A program made the translations under genes and the position numbers. Source: Isoetes taiwanensis (lineage: Eukaryota; Streptophyta; Lycopodiopsida; Isoetales; Isoetaceae). Taken from it: DNA of 64,000 nt. The notes under the pieces are model-generated. The model ran no database searches and was not told where the DNA came from. It saw only the letters and a list, made by a program, of their open reading frames with translations. Numbering within the stretch: position 1 is the stretch's first letter; every line of letters starts with the position of its first letter. The stretch is taken from positions 4,221,789 to 4,285,788 of the forward strand of contig JAJEKV010000012.1 in assembly GCA_021234155.1 (NCBI GenBank), written 5' to 3'. This document shows, in pieces, positions 11,236 through 22,297 of this stretch.

Positions 11236-12011
11236 GATCAGATCTCAGTCGCTGGATCAAAGTCTGTTATCACCTATAACACACTGTGGCCCAAACCTTA
11301 TGCATCTGAATGCATAAGAACCTAGGATGTCATGCCATCGCCAAGCTGTTAGAGCAGAAACAAGAGACGCAGCTGCTGCAAGCCTGCATCCTTCGCCAGA
11401 TCTGAGATAAACACTCGGATGACGTTGTTAAGGCGGATAACGCCCTGATCCCTCGGGTATTTTGCAAAAAAAAATTCGGCCCATTTTGTGTATGGCCAAA
11501 ATGTCTCCGCCCTCGACATTTCGGCCATAACAAAATGATCCTCAATTTTTTTTTTCATAATATCCTTGGTCAGAACGTTATCCCTCTCATCCTACATGCA
11601 AATCCTATATTATAAAACCGTGGCGTCGGTCTGTGCGCCCGATCGACGGTCGAGATCGCGCCAATGTCCCTGCCCCCCGCCGGACGGCCCAGATTTGTCC
11701 GTTTGTCCCTCCGCCTTGATCGATGGCTTAGATTGTGCCACATGGGATGTTGTCCGTGTGTCCCAAACGAAAGGGTGGGACGTTTATTAATCTTTTAGCC
11801 AAATATTGCAGCCGTTCGTGCAAACATTATGAACATGGGCTCGGGGTTTCTCCTCCTCACTGCATTCGCACGTCCAGAGGCATTACTAAAGCGGGGAAAT
11901 GTCCAGATTTTTCTTTCCTTTTGTGCTTTCCTCCGCCCTGGCTTCTGGAATGAAGCTCGAAAGTATCTGTCATTTTCGATTCGCTTCTATTCCATCTCTA
12001 GAATTATATGA
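11236..12011. other. No gene seen; GC-rich promoter- or LTR-like stretch
   Basis: A TATTATAAAA box lies near 11608, followed by GC-rich sequence containing ACGGCCCAGATT and GTGCCACATGG. Similar wording recurs at 16464-16515 (ACGGCCCAGATT, GTGCCACGTGG), which suggests two diverged copies of a promoter or U3-like sequence. The ORFs here (for example 11566-11790 and 11349-11558 on the minus strand) have no recognisable product. Confidence 0.4.
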
Positions 12012-12017
12012 ACTATT

Positions 12018-12235
12018 TGTATTTCTTTCGAAACCACAAAAGCTCAGGTGGTTAAGGCTACGATTCTAGCGGTGGTAGGAGTTCTACGGCAACATTTTGG
12101 CACCATTTGAACATCCGAAGACTTCTATTCCAGCCCAGAATCAGAGGAACTGTTGGTATTTCTTTGAAAACCACAAAAGATCAGGTGGTTAAGGCACGAT
12201 TCTAGCGATGAAAGGAGTTCTGTGGCAAAATTTGG
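12018..12235 (+). repeat. Diverged tandem duplication, about 130-bp period
   Basis: Two successive copies each contain TATTTCTTT, ACCACAAAAG, TCAGGTGGTTAAGG, ACGATTCTAGCG and GGAGTTCT (first near 12018-12105, second near 12148-12232), with substitutions and small indels. Neither copy keeps an open frame, so it is probably non-coding. Confidence 0.65.
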
Positions 12236-12263
12236 TCATAAATTATTACCTTTAGTTCCGATT

Positions 12264-12470
12264 GGCACAAGATCAGTTCTTGGTTCGTTTTTGAAGTTAT
12301 AACGATGCATATTGTTTGTTTGTAGATCTTGACCTTTCAACGACCTGCTATTGCTGAAAGCTTACTAAAAGTAAGAACTATTTTTTTTCTTTGGGGTTGT
12401 TATCTTAGTGAAGTAGATGTTCTTCAAATTGTTTCTAACCACTGGCTTTAGAGACAGAAACCTTTTTTCT
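12264..12470 (+). repeat. Dispersed repeat family R1, copy A
   Basis: Shares an ordered set of words with 20424-20624 and partly with 22298-22390: CAAGATCA(G/A)TTCTTGG, TTTTTGAAGTTATA, GGTGCATATTG-like, GACCTGCTATTG.TGAAAGCTTAC, and further on GTAGATGTTCTTCAAATT. About 75-85% similar by eye. Function unknown. Confidence 0.6.
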
Positions 12471-12536
12471 TGTGTTTGCTTATTCCTGAGCAGAAATGGA
12501 ACTGCTGCAGATACTCCTTCGAATGACATAATTAAA

Positions 12537-12600
12537 AGTTTTATCTGATGAATAGACCTGAATGATAATTTCTCTGCTGCTAGCCTTTATATGTCAAATA
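12537..12600 (+). repeat. Dispersed repeat family R2, copy A
   Basis: Shares GTTTTATC.GATGA, TGA.TGATAATTTC.CTG and TGCTAGCCTTTATATG with 19892-19955. In copy A this block follows R1, whereas in copy B it precedes R1, so the blocks have been shuffled. Confidence 0.55.
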
Positions 12601-13103
12601 CACAGACTATGAATTCACGGTTAAATTCCGCCTTTGTTCTGCCAATGCTCTAAATAATACGGAGCCAATATTTTGGTAAATATGCTGCAAAGTGGCTTAG
12701 ATTGGGCAGTAGACTGCTTTGTATACTGGTTAGTAGCTCATAAATCTAAGGTTAGTAGTTCTAAGGTTAGTAGCTCATGAATCTTTTATATGAATCTTCT
12801 ATTTTTCATAAGCTATCTCAGGCAATAATGTTTTCCTTTACATGTGGTTTCTGAAGGAACTTTACCTTAGGCGCGCAAATAAAGTAGTTAAAGTATGCTC
12901 CCCATTCTTGTTAAAAGGTTTGCCATGATGAGAAACAGGCCTTATTCCTTTTTTGAGATTAAGTAGCCCAGAGGATTGCCCATTAACCAGCACCGAGGCA
13001 GAAGCTAGGTTGTTCATCCCTAGAGCTAGACGGATGAAGCATCACATCTCATGTAACACATTACTGCACGTAACCCTGTCCATCTGAGGGAATCATAAGC
13101 CTT
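12601..13103. other. No gene seen
   Basis: AT-rich sequence with a small local repetition (GTTAGTAGCTCAT and GTTAGTAGTTC, about 12735-12780). I see no ORF or RNA gene. Confidence 0.5.
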
Positions 13104-13800
13104 TCAAAAATCCATCTTGATCATTACACACTTTTGTTTTGAGGCCTGATACCAATGCAACCCTTCCCTGGCTGCAAGATAGTTATCCAAAATATATCTG
13201 CCAGGCAAGAAGGCTGATTGCTCCTTCCCAATGACCCTATTGAGTATAGGCCTCCACTCACTCAGGGTTAGAGGCCTAGGAACCTTGGGGATAAGCGTGA
13301 TAAAACCTGCTGCTAGAGTAGGGTGTAGAGAGCATGAGGCCCAGGCACCACAAATAGCTCTAGTAAAATCGTCTCCAAGAACGTCCCAAAACTCGACGAA
13401 GAATTCTGGGGGGAAACCATCCGGTCCATGGATTTTCCAGCGGCAAGAGAGCATAAAGTCTTGTAAATCTCATCCTTCTCTAAATTATGGAGTAGATGCC
13501 TATTTTCAGTAGGATTAACCCTCTCCCCCCCAGTCAACACTGGTCAACCAGGAGTTTAGTCGAAGATGAAACGAGGGGGGTAAGGGATCTTTCTCAAATT
13601 GTTTTTCAAAACTTCCTCGTATAAAGGACCTGATTTCCTGCGGGTCTTCAAGAGTATTATGGTTATCATCCTTCACCAATAGAATACTATTTTCTGCGAA
13701 TCTAGCCCCAGCCATCCTAAAGAAGCATTTAGAATTTTCATGGTCTAGTTCAGCATACCATTCATGTATCCAATTGAAGTGGCACCAGATGGCAGAGTAA
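13104..13800 (-). pseudogene. Non-LTR retrotransposon (L1-like LINE) reverse-transcriptase fragment
   Basis: Minus-strand frames, in order: WYAELDHENSKCFFRMAGAR (13780-13700), matching the segment before the RT domain (kkg-D-N-t-k-ffh); EDPQEIRSFIRGSFEKQF (13515-13715); then RT domain pieces GPDGFPPEFF, ITLIPKVPRPLTLSEWRPI, RVIGKEQSAFLPGRYILDN and MIKMDF (13104-13540). GPDGF..EF, lipK, RPI and S.F.pgR.i.dN are standard LINE RT signatures. The block after RPI appears to lack the usual SL-CN-YK piece before the next motif, so there is a deletion, and frames shift between pieces. The endonuclease and the C-terminal part are absent, so this is a dead fragment. Confidence 0.87.
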
Positions 13801-14180
13801 ACACTGCCCCTGTATGGTATGCGCTTTCAATAGTCTTTCATTTTTGGAAAAATTCAAGTTTTTCTTAAAGGAAACCTTACCTCTGCTGCATGGGAACTGC
13901 TCGACTTCGACTTTGACCTGGAAAAAACAGAGTTCGGTCGGTTCCATAGGAACGTTCCCTTAGAAAGGTCTTGTCAAGCTTTGGAATGGGTATAATTGTA
14001 ATAGGTTGTACATATGCACTTTTTCATTACAAGCTAGCGCACAATAAATACTTTATTGGTTATACTTTACAAGAAATTTATCGCGACGGCCAAGGCCGCC
14101 GCGAACATTTCCCTTTATCAAGTGTCATGTGTGGTTACATGAATATTTTCGTGTACCAAGTTACTCATTGATTTAGATTG
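13801..14180. other. No gene seen; contains a GC-rich hairpin
   Basis: At 14082-14103 the arms CGCGACGGCC and GGCCGCCGCG nearly pair, in AT-rich surroundings. The words around it (ATTTATCGCGACGGCC and CGCGAACATTTCCC) recur in reverse complement near 61293-61325. That suggests a shared short mobile-element terminus. Confidence 0.4.
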
Positions 14181-14839
14181 TGTTGGAATATAAATATGCT
14201 GACTAAGCATAATGTGCTGAAATAGCAGTGGTTCAGCACTTAGCACACAGGTGCTGATGTTTGGGGTCTGGGTTCGGGAACTCTTGCAAGACAGCCTTTT
14301 GTGAGGACCCTTGGATCAAACAGGAGAATCCGGGAGCTATGTCACGCGGAATTTGCAAAGGAACAAAAGAAAGAGAAAACAAGAACACAACAGAAACACA
14401 ATAGTGTGGAGAAAACTTCTTGAAATCAATCAGAATACATGAGCTCTCGCAATGGAGAGAGAAAATGATGGGAGACAAGAACAAAAACTCATCTAGCCTT
14501 TGAATGCTAGCTCTACTCATATATATAGTACAATGGCCTCTGGCCCAATATAGATAGTCTGACAGATCTCGGTGCCGACTCCTGAAGGAGGCCTGATTTG
14601 CGGGAATGCTGGCGGTGCCTCTTGAAGTGCCTGGAATCACGCTGACGCTGACGCTGATGCTGACGGGGCGTCATTTGTCTGTTTTCTGCCTCTTCTTTGA
14701 CTGACTCTTGGGCGTGACCTTCTGCGTGGTCTTCTGCGGGGGTCTTGATGACTGACCTTGACCTGGATTTGGCGCCTTGTTCTTGGTCTGATCCGAGGTG
14801 TGCATGAATAGTCCTGTACCAGGACGTACAGGACTAACA
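14181..14839 (-). repeat. LTR of a minus-strand LTR retrotransposon (659 bp)
   Basis: Read on the minus strand it begins TGTTAGTCCTG at 14839, directly after a polypurine tract (GGTGGGGGGAG), and ends CCAACA at 14181. TGTT and AACA are inverted termini. A TATA-like run (CTATATATATGAG) lies near 14517-14529. Orientation and polypurine tract make this the 3' LTR of an element whose internal part is the ORF at 14840-16109. No partner 5' LTR was found in the window. The family cannot be assigned without pol sequence. Confidence 0.7.
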
Positions 14840-16109
14840 CTCCCCCCCACCAAACGACACTCAGGGGTGAGAAAAGAGGGAACAGTCTCAGGCGGTGGAA
14901 ACCCAGCAATTTCAAAGTCATCTTGGCATGTATGAGGGCGGTCGCCAGAATGGTAGTTGGCAATGAGTTCTTGGGTGCCATGAGAGCTTCAGGAGTGTTA
15001 AGACCTATTGCTGGATGAGCGTCAATGAGGAACCCGGAGTGCACCATATCTTCAAGGGCACGGTGGGCTTCAGCAGGGACAAACTGACATTCCATGAGAA
15101 GGCAGGTCTGGAGGCCAAAGGCACTGACGCTGGCATTGGGGTTGCAATAATATATAGGACGCTTCTTGGCAAGAGAACTCAAAAGTAGGCACCTTAAAGG
15201 AGCACAAAAACCTGCTTGTCTGTGAACAGAGGGATCCGGGGAGGTGGCAGCACGCTCCAAAAAGAGATCGAGACCTGAGACAGCGTGAGTAGGCGTCTGC
15301 CAACCTCGGTCATTAGGGATGAAGATCCAATTGCGTGTGTTCTCCAAAGTAGCACCGTCCTCCCAATTAGAGCGGCGAACAAATCGTGGATCCCATCGAA
15401 GGTCTGTGGAGATATGAGCAGGGGTCCAGTCTGCATGGCCTTCCAGGACCTTATTCCAAAAGGGAAGACGCCAATCCGAGGTGAGATATCTGGGGCGTGG
15501 AGCGGCACCCAAGGAAGCATACAGAAAATGAGCAGTGCCTGTTTGCGTGGGCTTCTGAGCCTGCTCCCTGAATTCTCGAACAAGATCCGCATCAAAAGCA
15601 CGGCACCTTTGATCCCAATCAGAGCCGGACAGCATAGTGTACACTGGAGGAGAAACCCAACCCGTGGGTACGGTCTGACTGTCCAGAAAGGCACGCAGCG
15701 TGTTGTAGCCACCCAGGTGTTGTAAATAAATTTGGGCAAACGAGAGATCCTCAACGTCAGATAAATTCTTCCGCACCTGTTCGAGTGTCTCGGCTTGCCA
15801 TAGAGGGAGGTGATGAGCAAGCTCAGGCATGTACTCAGTGCTGAAAGTGTTTGCTTGAGCAGGATCCTGTAAATACTGATTGTTTACGTGGAGAAGACCA
15901 TAGACTAACAGAGCACAGAGTAAGCCTTTGTCTTCAAAGGAAAGGTCAGGCCAGATCTGGAGAAAATCCGTACTGCCAAGGGGCTCATTAAGCTTGCCTT
16001 GTGCCACAAATACCACTTCAGAAGAAAAAGATGGCGTCGGGCAACAACATAATCCAGATAGCTTGAAGGTGTGGTTGAATTGAGATGCAACAGATTTGTG
16101 TATTAACAT
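14637..16109 (-). CDS. Long ORF of unknown family abutting the LTR (490 codons)
   Basis: This is the longest uninterrupted ORF in the window. About 420 codons lie in the internal region and the last 70 run through the polypurine tract into the LTR, ending in an SASASASA tail made by a GACGCT-type repeat. The internal part is rich in W, L, P and aromatic residues (FLQIWPDLSFEDKGLL, GWVSPPVYTMLSGSDWDQR, DLRWDPRFVRRSNWEDG). It shows no zinc knuckle, protease DSG/DTG, RT YxDD or integrase HHCC signature. I do not recognise the family. Its position just before a 3' LTR suits an extra ORF of a plant LTR retrotransposon, or the remains of a gag after deletion of pol. The absence of stops over 1.4 kb suggests recent origin or constraint. 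The true start could be downstream of the first Met. Confidence 0.5.
   Translation of the reverse strand: MLIHKSVASQFNHTFKLSGLCCCPTPSFSSEVVFVAQGKLNEPLGSTDFLQIWPDLSFEDKGLLCALLVYGLLHVNNQYLQDPAQANTFSTEYMPELAHHLPLWQAETLEQVRKNLSDVEDLSFAQIYLQHLGGYNTLRAFLDSQTVPTGWVSPPVYTMLSGSDWDQRCRAFDADLVREFREQAQKPTQTGTAHFLYASLGAAPRPRYLTSDWRLPFWNKVLEGHADWTPAHISTDLRWDPRFVRRSNWEDGATLENTRNWIFIPNDRGWQTPTHAVSGLDLFLERAATSPDPSVHRQAGFCAPLRCLLLSSLAKKRPIYYCNPNASVSAFGLQTCLLMECQFVPAEAHRALEDMVHSGFLIDAHPAIGLNTPEALMAPKNSLPTTILATALIHAKMTLKLLGFHRLRLFPLFSPLSVVWWGGVLVLYVLVQDYSCTPRIRPRTRRQIQVKVSHQDPRRRPRRRSRPRVSQRRGRKQTNDAPSASASASA
14840..14851 (-). other. Polypurine tract upstream of the minus-strand LTR
   Basis: On the minus strand the purine run GGTGGGGGGAG ends exactly at the LTR start TGTTAG. 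This is the usual arrangement for plus-strand priming and fixes the LTR boundary. Confidence 0.65.
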
Positions 16110-18243
16110 CTAAACCTTTTGGAGCTGTCTAAATCTTCTATTATGTCTTGCCACATGCCCATTTTTATGGTCCCTGCTCTCAGTGCATTTCCTGTATCAG
16201 ATTAGTTACTCTTTGAATGCACATGCCTATTTGTTGAAGGATAAAACATTCTTTGTTTTGGTGCAACTTCTGTAACAGATTAGTGAATGTTGTATCTATG
16301 TTTTGAGAATAAAAAATGTTCAATGTAATAGCCTGTAGGGCTTTCCAGTTTGACTATAGCTCTTAGATGGACAGATTGACATGGGGACATTTGTTGAAAT
16401 CGAAGATCAAGTGAGATCCTCATGTGTGTACATAGAATTGGCTTCTGGTCTTAGAAATTGTGTACGGCCCAGATTTTTCCCTGCCACATGGACGACCTAA
16501 ATCGTGCCACGTGGTCAGATAGACTCATGTTACAGGCGTATAAAGATTTTTAAACACCGCTTCTTCGTGACTTTTCGACGCCAGCAAATGCATGCTTATA
16601 TTGTTCTTGAGCTGCTACTCTTCAAGAAAGCAGATAGATCTCCTTAAGACCATTTTGCAACTGAAAATAGGTCTTGATATTGACAGTGCCAGCATGGATG
16701 TATTTTCAAATAGTGTGAGTGATAAAGCCCTTGAACACATCAAGCAAAGACTTCAGTTCTGTGGCATGCAACAGCCGGCTTTTTCTGGCATCTTCCATGT
16801 TCCATTTCATATGCAGTAGTTGTCTGGCTGGTAATGGAAAGGTTGATCAGCAGGTTAGCAGTTTTCATTTGGGATTGTTTTTGTGTTTGAGTTTTCATCA
16901 GCTTACACCTGGATGATTTGTTTGTATCTTGCCCTTAATATAATAGAATGTGAATAACAAACAAAAGGCTATGCAGCTTTAGTATGGAATGCTTAAAGCT
17001 TTATATTCAGTTGGGAGTTTGGAGTTGGGACTGGAATATGCCTTCCAACATGTGTGAATGACAAACTCTGGTGTGCCAACAAATGCACGCTTATATTGTT
17101 CTTGAGCTACTACTCTTCAGCCAAGCAGATAGATGTCTTTCAGCCCACTTTGCCCTATCCACACAAGCACATGGTGGGCAATTTGGTTGGAATGGGACTA
17201 ATAATACTGGAAATATTTGGATCTATGTAAAATTGATTGTCGAATAAAAACTGTTTTCTCGATAATAGCTTAGCCTAGCCTAGTCTAGCTTAGGATGAAG
17301 CTCGGGTTCTAAGTGCACCCCTCGAGGGATGAAGAGTAAAGTTATGCTTAAAAAAGTTGGAGATGAGATGGTTATGTAAGCTATAAGTTTCTTATCCTAT
17401 ATGTAGAAGGTTTGTTCCTTTTTTACTTTTATTTCTTATGCTACATGTGGCAAGTTCATTGCTTTGTTGCTTATGCTGCGTCTTTCTCCTTTACTTATGC
17501 AACTGAAGCTCATGGTTCAAAACCCATGAAAGTTATAGAAACATTCTCTGCAAGGCCACAACCACATCTTAAAAATTTAAGAGTATTCTTATCAGGTAAG
17601 TATGATCCCTTCATGGGCATTAAGCGGGCATTTATGCACAACATGGTAGAAGCTAAGAATGATGATAATCCTTTGTCACCAAATAGAATTATGCACAACA
17701 TGGTAGAAGCTAAGAATGATGATAATCTTTTGTCACCAAATAGAATAGAATAGAATAGAATAGATATTTTGACGTCCACAAAGACCAAGATATCCATTTG
17801 TCTCGAAACAATTAACTATCATCTACATAGTGTCATTATGGTAAGGAGACATTTGTGGTTCCAACTATAGCTTAAAAACCTCACAAGTGATAAACTACAT
17901 CTCAATGGAAGGACGATTGAAAGATGTGAAAAAGAAAGGATTGTGAGGCCAGGTAAAAATGGATTCCACATTTATTCCGACTGTCTGTACAACATGACAA
18001 CTACATGAATCAAGAGCGACAAAAAATTACAATCCAAGACGTTAATCCAATACAATACGTCAAGGAATCAAAGAATCTATTAAACAAAATAGAAATCCTA
18101 ACATCAAGCACAAAGCTACACAATCACGTCTTACAATACACTAAAAAAAATATTTTAACTAAGTTACAAGACAAACATAATCAAATATTCATTAACACCA
18201 GCCAATTTCAGTTCCGATGTACTGCATTTTGAACATAGAACCA
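16110..18243. other. No gene seen; short duplications
   Basis: A block of about 65 bp (CTTATATTGTTCTTGAGCT, TACTCTTCA, AAGCAGATAGAT) occurs at about 16587-16640 and again at 17085-17137. ORFs at 16592-16819 and 17412-17753 have no recognised product. Exon-like splice contexts exist but no gene model could be built. Confidence 0.45.
17634..17764 (+). repeat. Two-copy 57-bp tandem repeat followed by a pentanucleotide microsatellite
   Basis: The unit starts ATGCACAACATGG and ends CCAAATAGAATT. It occurs at 17634-17690 and 17691-17747 with a single obvious difference (CCT versus CTT) plus the end. It runs into (TAGAA)n to about 17764. The near-identity marks a recent duplication. Confidence 0.85.
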
Positions 18244-18919
18244 CTAATGTTTTTCATGCTTGAACTTGGTATAATCACACAGAAAGCCCACCAACGGTGG
18301 GCAATTTTCTAGTGAGAATATATTATTGTACTTTCTAATGTTCGTCCGAAAGTGATCATCCAAGCTATCTGTTCTCGTATATAGCTCAAATAGTGTTTGT
18401 GGTGGTTCTGGAATCAATGAAAGCTGAATGTTTCTATCAGAACATGCATGGCAAGTCTTTTTAAATGGGAGCTCTGCCATCCATTGCATAGCCCACAATA
18501 TAAACATCTATAATCCATGTTACCAAGGTCATGAGGAGGAGAGAAATTCCACGTCCATGCAATCTTGTTGAAACTGCCTTTACTAGTAGGACATTCTGCT
18601 GGACCTGCAACTCTGTCTTCTAGTCCTAAAGCTTGAGCCCCTGCCTTTGCTCTACGCTGCACACATCTCTTTCTCTTCAAATTTTTATCATCTACAGGGG
18701 TATCATACGAACCATCATTTGATGTCAATTGTTTAGACATTGTCGTGATCCATATTTGCAGGTCAACATTTCCCATTGTTTCATGAAGTCCTTCTGCCAC
18801 AACCTCTTGAGTTCCTCCATGAAATTCGTATTACGAAGCCATCCGAGCGAAATATTGGCTCCCGAAAGGGGGTTGGATTCCAAAAAACGGCGAGTCGAAT
18901 AGCTGTGGATAATTATCAT
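18244..18919 (-). pseudogene. N-terminal fragment of a Helitron Rep-helicase
   Basis: One minus frame (18800-18414) gives a basic N-terminus (LKRKRCVQRRAKAG) and then MDYRCLYCG. A second frame (18507-18244) continues with AMQWMAELPFKKTCHAC, IPEPPQTLFELYT and HFRTNIRKYNNIFSL. The series C-x2-C-A-x-x-W-x-x-E, C-x2-C, L-x-x-I-x-x-P-P-x-x-L and F-x-x-N-I-R-x-Y-N-x-x-F-(S/A) is the conserved N-terminal region of plant Helitron proteins. One frameshift at the CYCG/AMQW junction (about 18500) breaks it. The catalytic Rep part is not adjacent. It is cut on the upstream side by the foldback element at 18870, and may be the missing start of the Helitron at 9183-11235. Confidence 0.75.
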
Positions 18920-19227
18920 ATTTTATGATAACATGAGAATCAATTTTATTGCAATAATGCTGCATGGTGCAGATGGTCAATATGTGTGGTTTTCAACTTC
19001 CTTGCATGAGTTCAAACCTGCCTTTTAACATTTTTTACCTTGAGTTCGAACCCGCCTTTGAACATTTTTTTACCTTGGAGGGGTATTCGACTCACACAAT
19101 ATTTTTTGGGCGTATTTGACTTGCATGATTTACATGCAAATCTACGAGTCGAATACCCCATTTTTGGTATTCGACTTGCAAAATAGAAGCCATTCTAAGA
19201 GTCTAATACCCCATTGGAATCCAACCC
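18870..19227. mobile_element. Foldback/MITE-like element with 13-bp terminal inverted repeats
   Basis: GGGTTGGATTCCA at 18870-18882 is exactly complementary to TGGAATCCAACCC at 19215-19227. Inside, subterminal words also pair (GAGTCGAATA, TATTCGACTC, and repeated TATTCGACTTGC and GTCTAATACC). Length is 358 bp with no coding capacity. No clear target duplication could be identified, so the superfamily is open. Confidence 0.7.
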
Positions 19228-20423
19228 ATAATCGAGAGCTAATAAATGCACCAGAAGCCATCACATGATCATCAACATTCTGATGGTCAGCTACAATTGT
19301 CGTTGGAATGGACGACTGACCAACATCATTGTCATATACTAACTTCAAAGCTGTATGCTTTGCCTTGTTTCCTCAAAACATATTAAGTAGATCTTATCTC
19401 GAAATCTAGCCTATCAACGTGTCAAAAAAATCTGAACTTAGAGCCATTTGATCCTGATCTACAGGAATAGACGGTCTTCAAAATTCGATGGCCGTTCTGG
19501 ACCGTCGCCTAGGTTAGAACAGAGGATGCTCCACAAAAGTATAGATCGTCGTCGCCTATGGTTAGGTCAGAAGATGCTCCACAAAGGTAAATCAGGGCTT
19601 TCTTAGCTCGTATTTATTGTAGCTCTATCCCAGCCTTAATTAAGATCATACTCAAGACCATAGTTCTCCGCCATCACAAAATAATGACGTCCTCGCATTT
19701 GTGACGTGATTTACCTTGCCATGCCATTTGCATTTCGGATTCTCACTTTAGTATAGACCAACATGTCTACTTGCCAGAGTTTGCTCTGTAATCTGTGCAA
19801 ATTGATGTTTAGATATGGTTTCGTCAGTTCTAGCTGCAAAGGCATGTGCAATGCATTCTTTAGTAAAAACCTCTGCATGATATGATTAAGGGTTTTATCC
19901 GATGAGCAGGGTCTGAGTGATAATTTCGCTGGTGCTAGCCTTTATATGGCAATTAGACAGTCTATGGTTTTTTATTCGTCAACACAAAGATATGGCAGTC
20001 CGTATGTCTCTTTAGGTTGCCGCCTGCCTTCATTGCGTCAAATAAGAAGGAACGATTTGAACTCAAAACACCAGTATATGGCTATGACTCTTTTACATTA
20101 ATTATCGGAATTTGAAGGACCAAAACGTTCCCCTTTCCTTTGATGTTGGGCACTGACACATTGTATAATATAGTGCTCTAGCGAGAATTTGTGGTGATTA
20201 TTTAGAACAAGAGTGGTGGTCTATCCACATTTTTTACATACCTTAGAATTATTTGCTGCTGACGGGTTGCAGAACCAAAACTTCTATATGAAAATGCAAT
20301 ATTCTGTATCTCTAATGTGGCTACGCATCGCTCCTTCAGCCTGCCATTTCCTTCCTGGGTTTACCTTAATCAATTAGTATCAGCTCGTTATGCTTGCAAT
20401 TTGATAAAGAGTGTATATGTGCT

Positions 20424-20624
20424 GGCGCAAGATCAATTCTTGGTTCGTTTTTGAAGTTATAGCGGTGCATATTGCTCTTTTGCATATCTTGAGCCTGCAT
20501 TGACCTGCTATTGGTGAAAGCTTACCAAAAGTAAGAACTAATTTCTTTTAGTCTGTGATCTTAGCGAAGTAGATGTTCTTCAAATTCTTTTTAATCACGG
20601 GCTTTAGAGGCACAAACTTCTTCT
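20424..20624 (+). repeat. Dispersed repeat family R1, copy B
   Basis: Collinear with 12264-12470. It shares TTCTTGGTTCGTTTTTGAAG, GACCTGCTATTGGTGAAAGC and GTAGATGTTCTTCAAATT. The word CTGCTGCAGATACTC shortly after it (about 20761) also follows copy A (about 12504). Confidence 0.6.
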
Positions 20625-22297
20625 ACAATTTCTCACGCTGCAATTAAATTTGACATATCTGCCTTATCCATTTGCTTAAACATTTTAGTTATTCTTGACC
20701 AGAACTGTGCTCAATGTGCCCTGTAAAATTGAGCCGCCTATGCCATACATATCTATTGAACTGCTGCAGATACTCTTTTTCTTTGATCTCGGCATGTATT
20801 TTCCTCCTTGCAATGGCAACGAGACATGAAGAATAAGCAATGTTTTACACCATTTGTGACCATTGATCAATTACAGCTAAATTTTCAAAGATACATGTAA
20901 GGTCTTTTGGCAGAGTATCCAAGCATTCATTATCAGATACTTTGGATCAAATCCCCGAGCTTTGTCTAAGTTGCCTCTTGAGGAGCAATGTGGACATATA
21001 TCAGCTGTATGTACAACACTAGAGGCAGCTTCTCCTTTGCCAGCAAAATCTTATTTAGTATTGTCACCATGAGGTTAGGATCGCTTGTCAATGGAGGCAA
21101 GCGGCCTCTTAAAATTCAAAGAAGAATTTATTGCATTTATTTGTCCATTGTCTTGCTGCTCCATTATTTGCATGTTCAGCAAGAAACATCTCATTTTCAT
21201 TATTTAAAAAGTGCGTGGTTTTGTAGCGGACCCTCAGTCTGTCGTAACCTGCTGCAGTCTTGTCTCCTAACTTTCTTTGTATTTTGTTTGGTAGGTAATG
21301 CCTAACTATCTTGCTCCTTCTCATTGTAACTTCCATTTTTAAGATAATTGTCTGAGGATTTCTCATTATGCTTATGGATAATATCGCGTTCCGCATGTGT
21401 AGGTTTTTGCAGGCAGCTCAATTAGGTGGAATGATTATCTCTTAGGGTCTTTATTCTGGTTTAAATGGAAACTTTGCTGGAGTTTTGCCGTAAGTGCTTT
21501 CTTGTTTATTTACAGGTTATAAATTTCCGTAGAAAACTCTATTTCACTTTGTATCCAAGGCATGACTGTATGAAGATTCATAATTAGGACTGCTAAGAAC
21601 ATCCACATCCGCATGAATCTTTGGTGCTTATGACAAGCAGGTTTGCTAATGCACCATATTGTGCTTGGATTATTTAAGCATGAATGCAAGGGAAGGAGGC
21701 ACAGAGAAGGAGGACCCACGACCTGGTAGGAAGTAAAGGATTATGGATGGCGTAGGGAAATACTATTTCATCAGGGGTCCAGAGGGGCTTTACGTCCTAT
21801 GCCTGGATGCAATTGAGCTTGACTAACTAATTGGTTGTGTACACTACTTAAAATATTTCCAAAGAATTTTAGTTCAATTGCTGGTTCGCGCCTGCAAGCT
21901 CTTGTATTGCAGCCTCTTGTATTTTCCTGTTATTACATAGTTTAGCACATTGGTTGTTCTTCCTTGGTAAAACTGGCCAGTGAAACCAATACATGACTCG
22001 TTAATTAAAAATTAAATTCTAATAAGAAATACAACCACATCTACTACCAGCTTTTTCAAATACTTGCTTTTAAATAACCATGATACTGTTTACTACGATC
22101 AATGGTACAGATTTATGTCAATCAGATTGAGATGCTGGTTTCTTAGTGGGCAGAGAGGATAAGCTGCCACTCAATAGTACAGAAGGGTGGAGAGAAAGGG
22201 CGTCTTGGCCATATAGTCCAACAATACAATGAGAACATCAATGCTTTGTGGGAGATGTCTAAAAGATTATTTACCTTTAACTTTTAGCTTTGTCTCA

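Noticed and set aside
16592-16819. Possible exon (KQIDLLKTILQLKIGLD and following)
   Set aside because: Composition looks coding, but no family resemblance, no linked exon, and the start of the block is duplicated 500 bp away without the frame.
17412-17753. 113-codon ORF with an internal repeat
   Set aside because: The second half is the 57-bp tandem repeat read through; the first half has no recognisable homologue. Kept only as a repeat.
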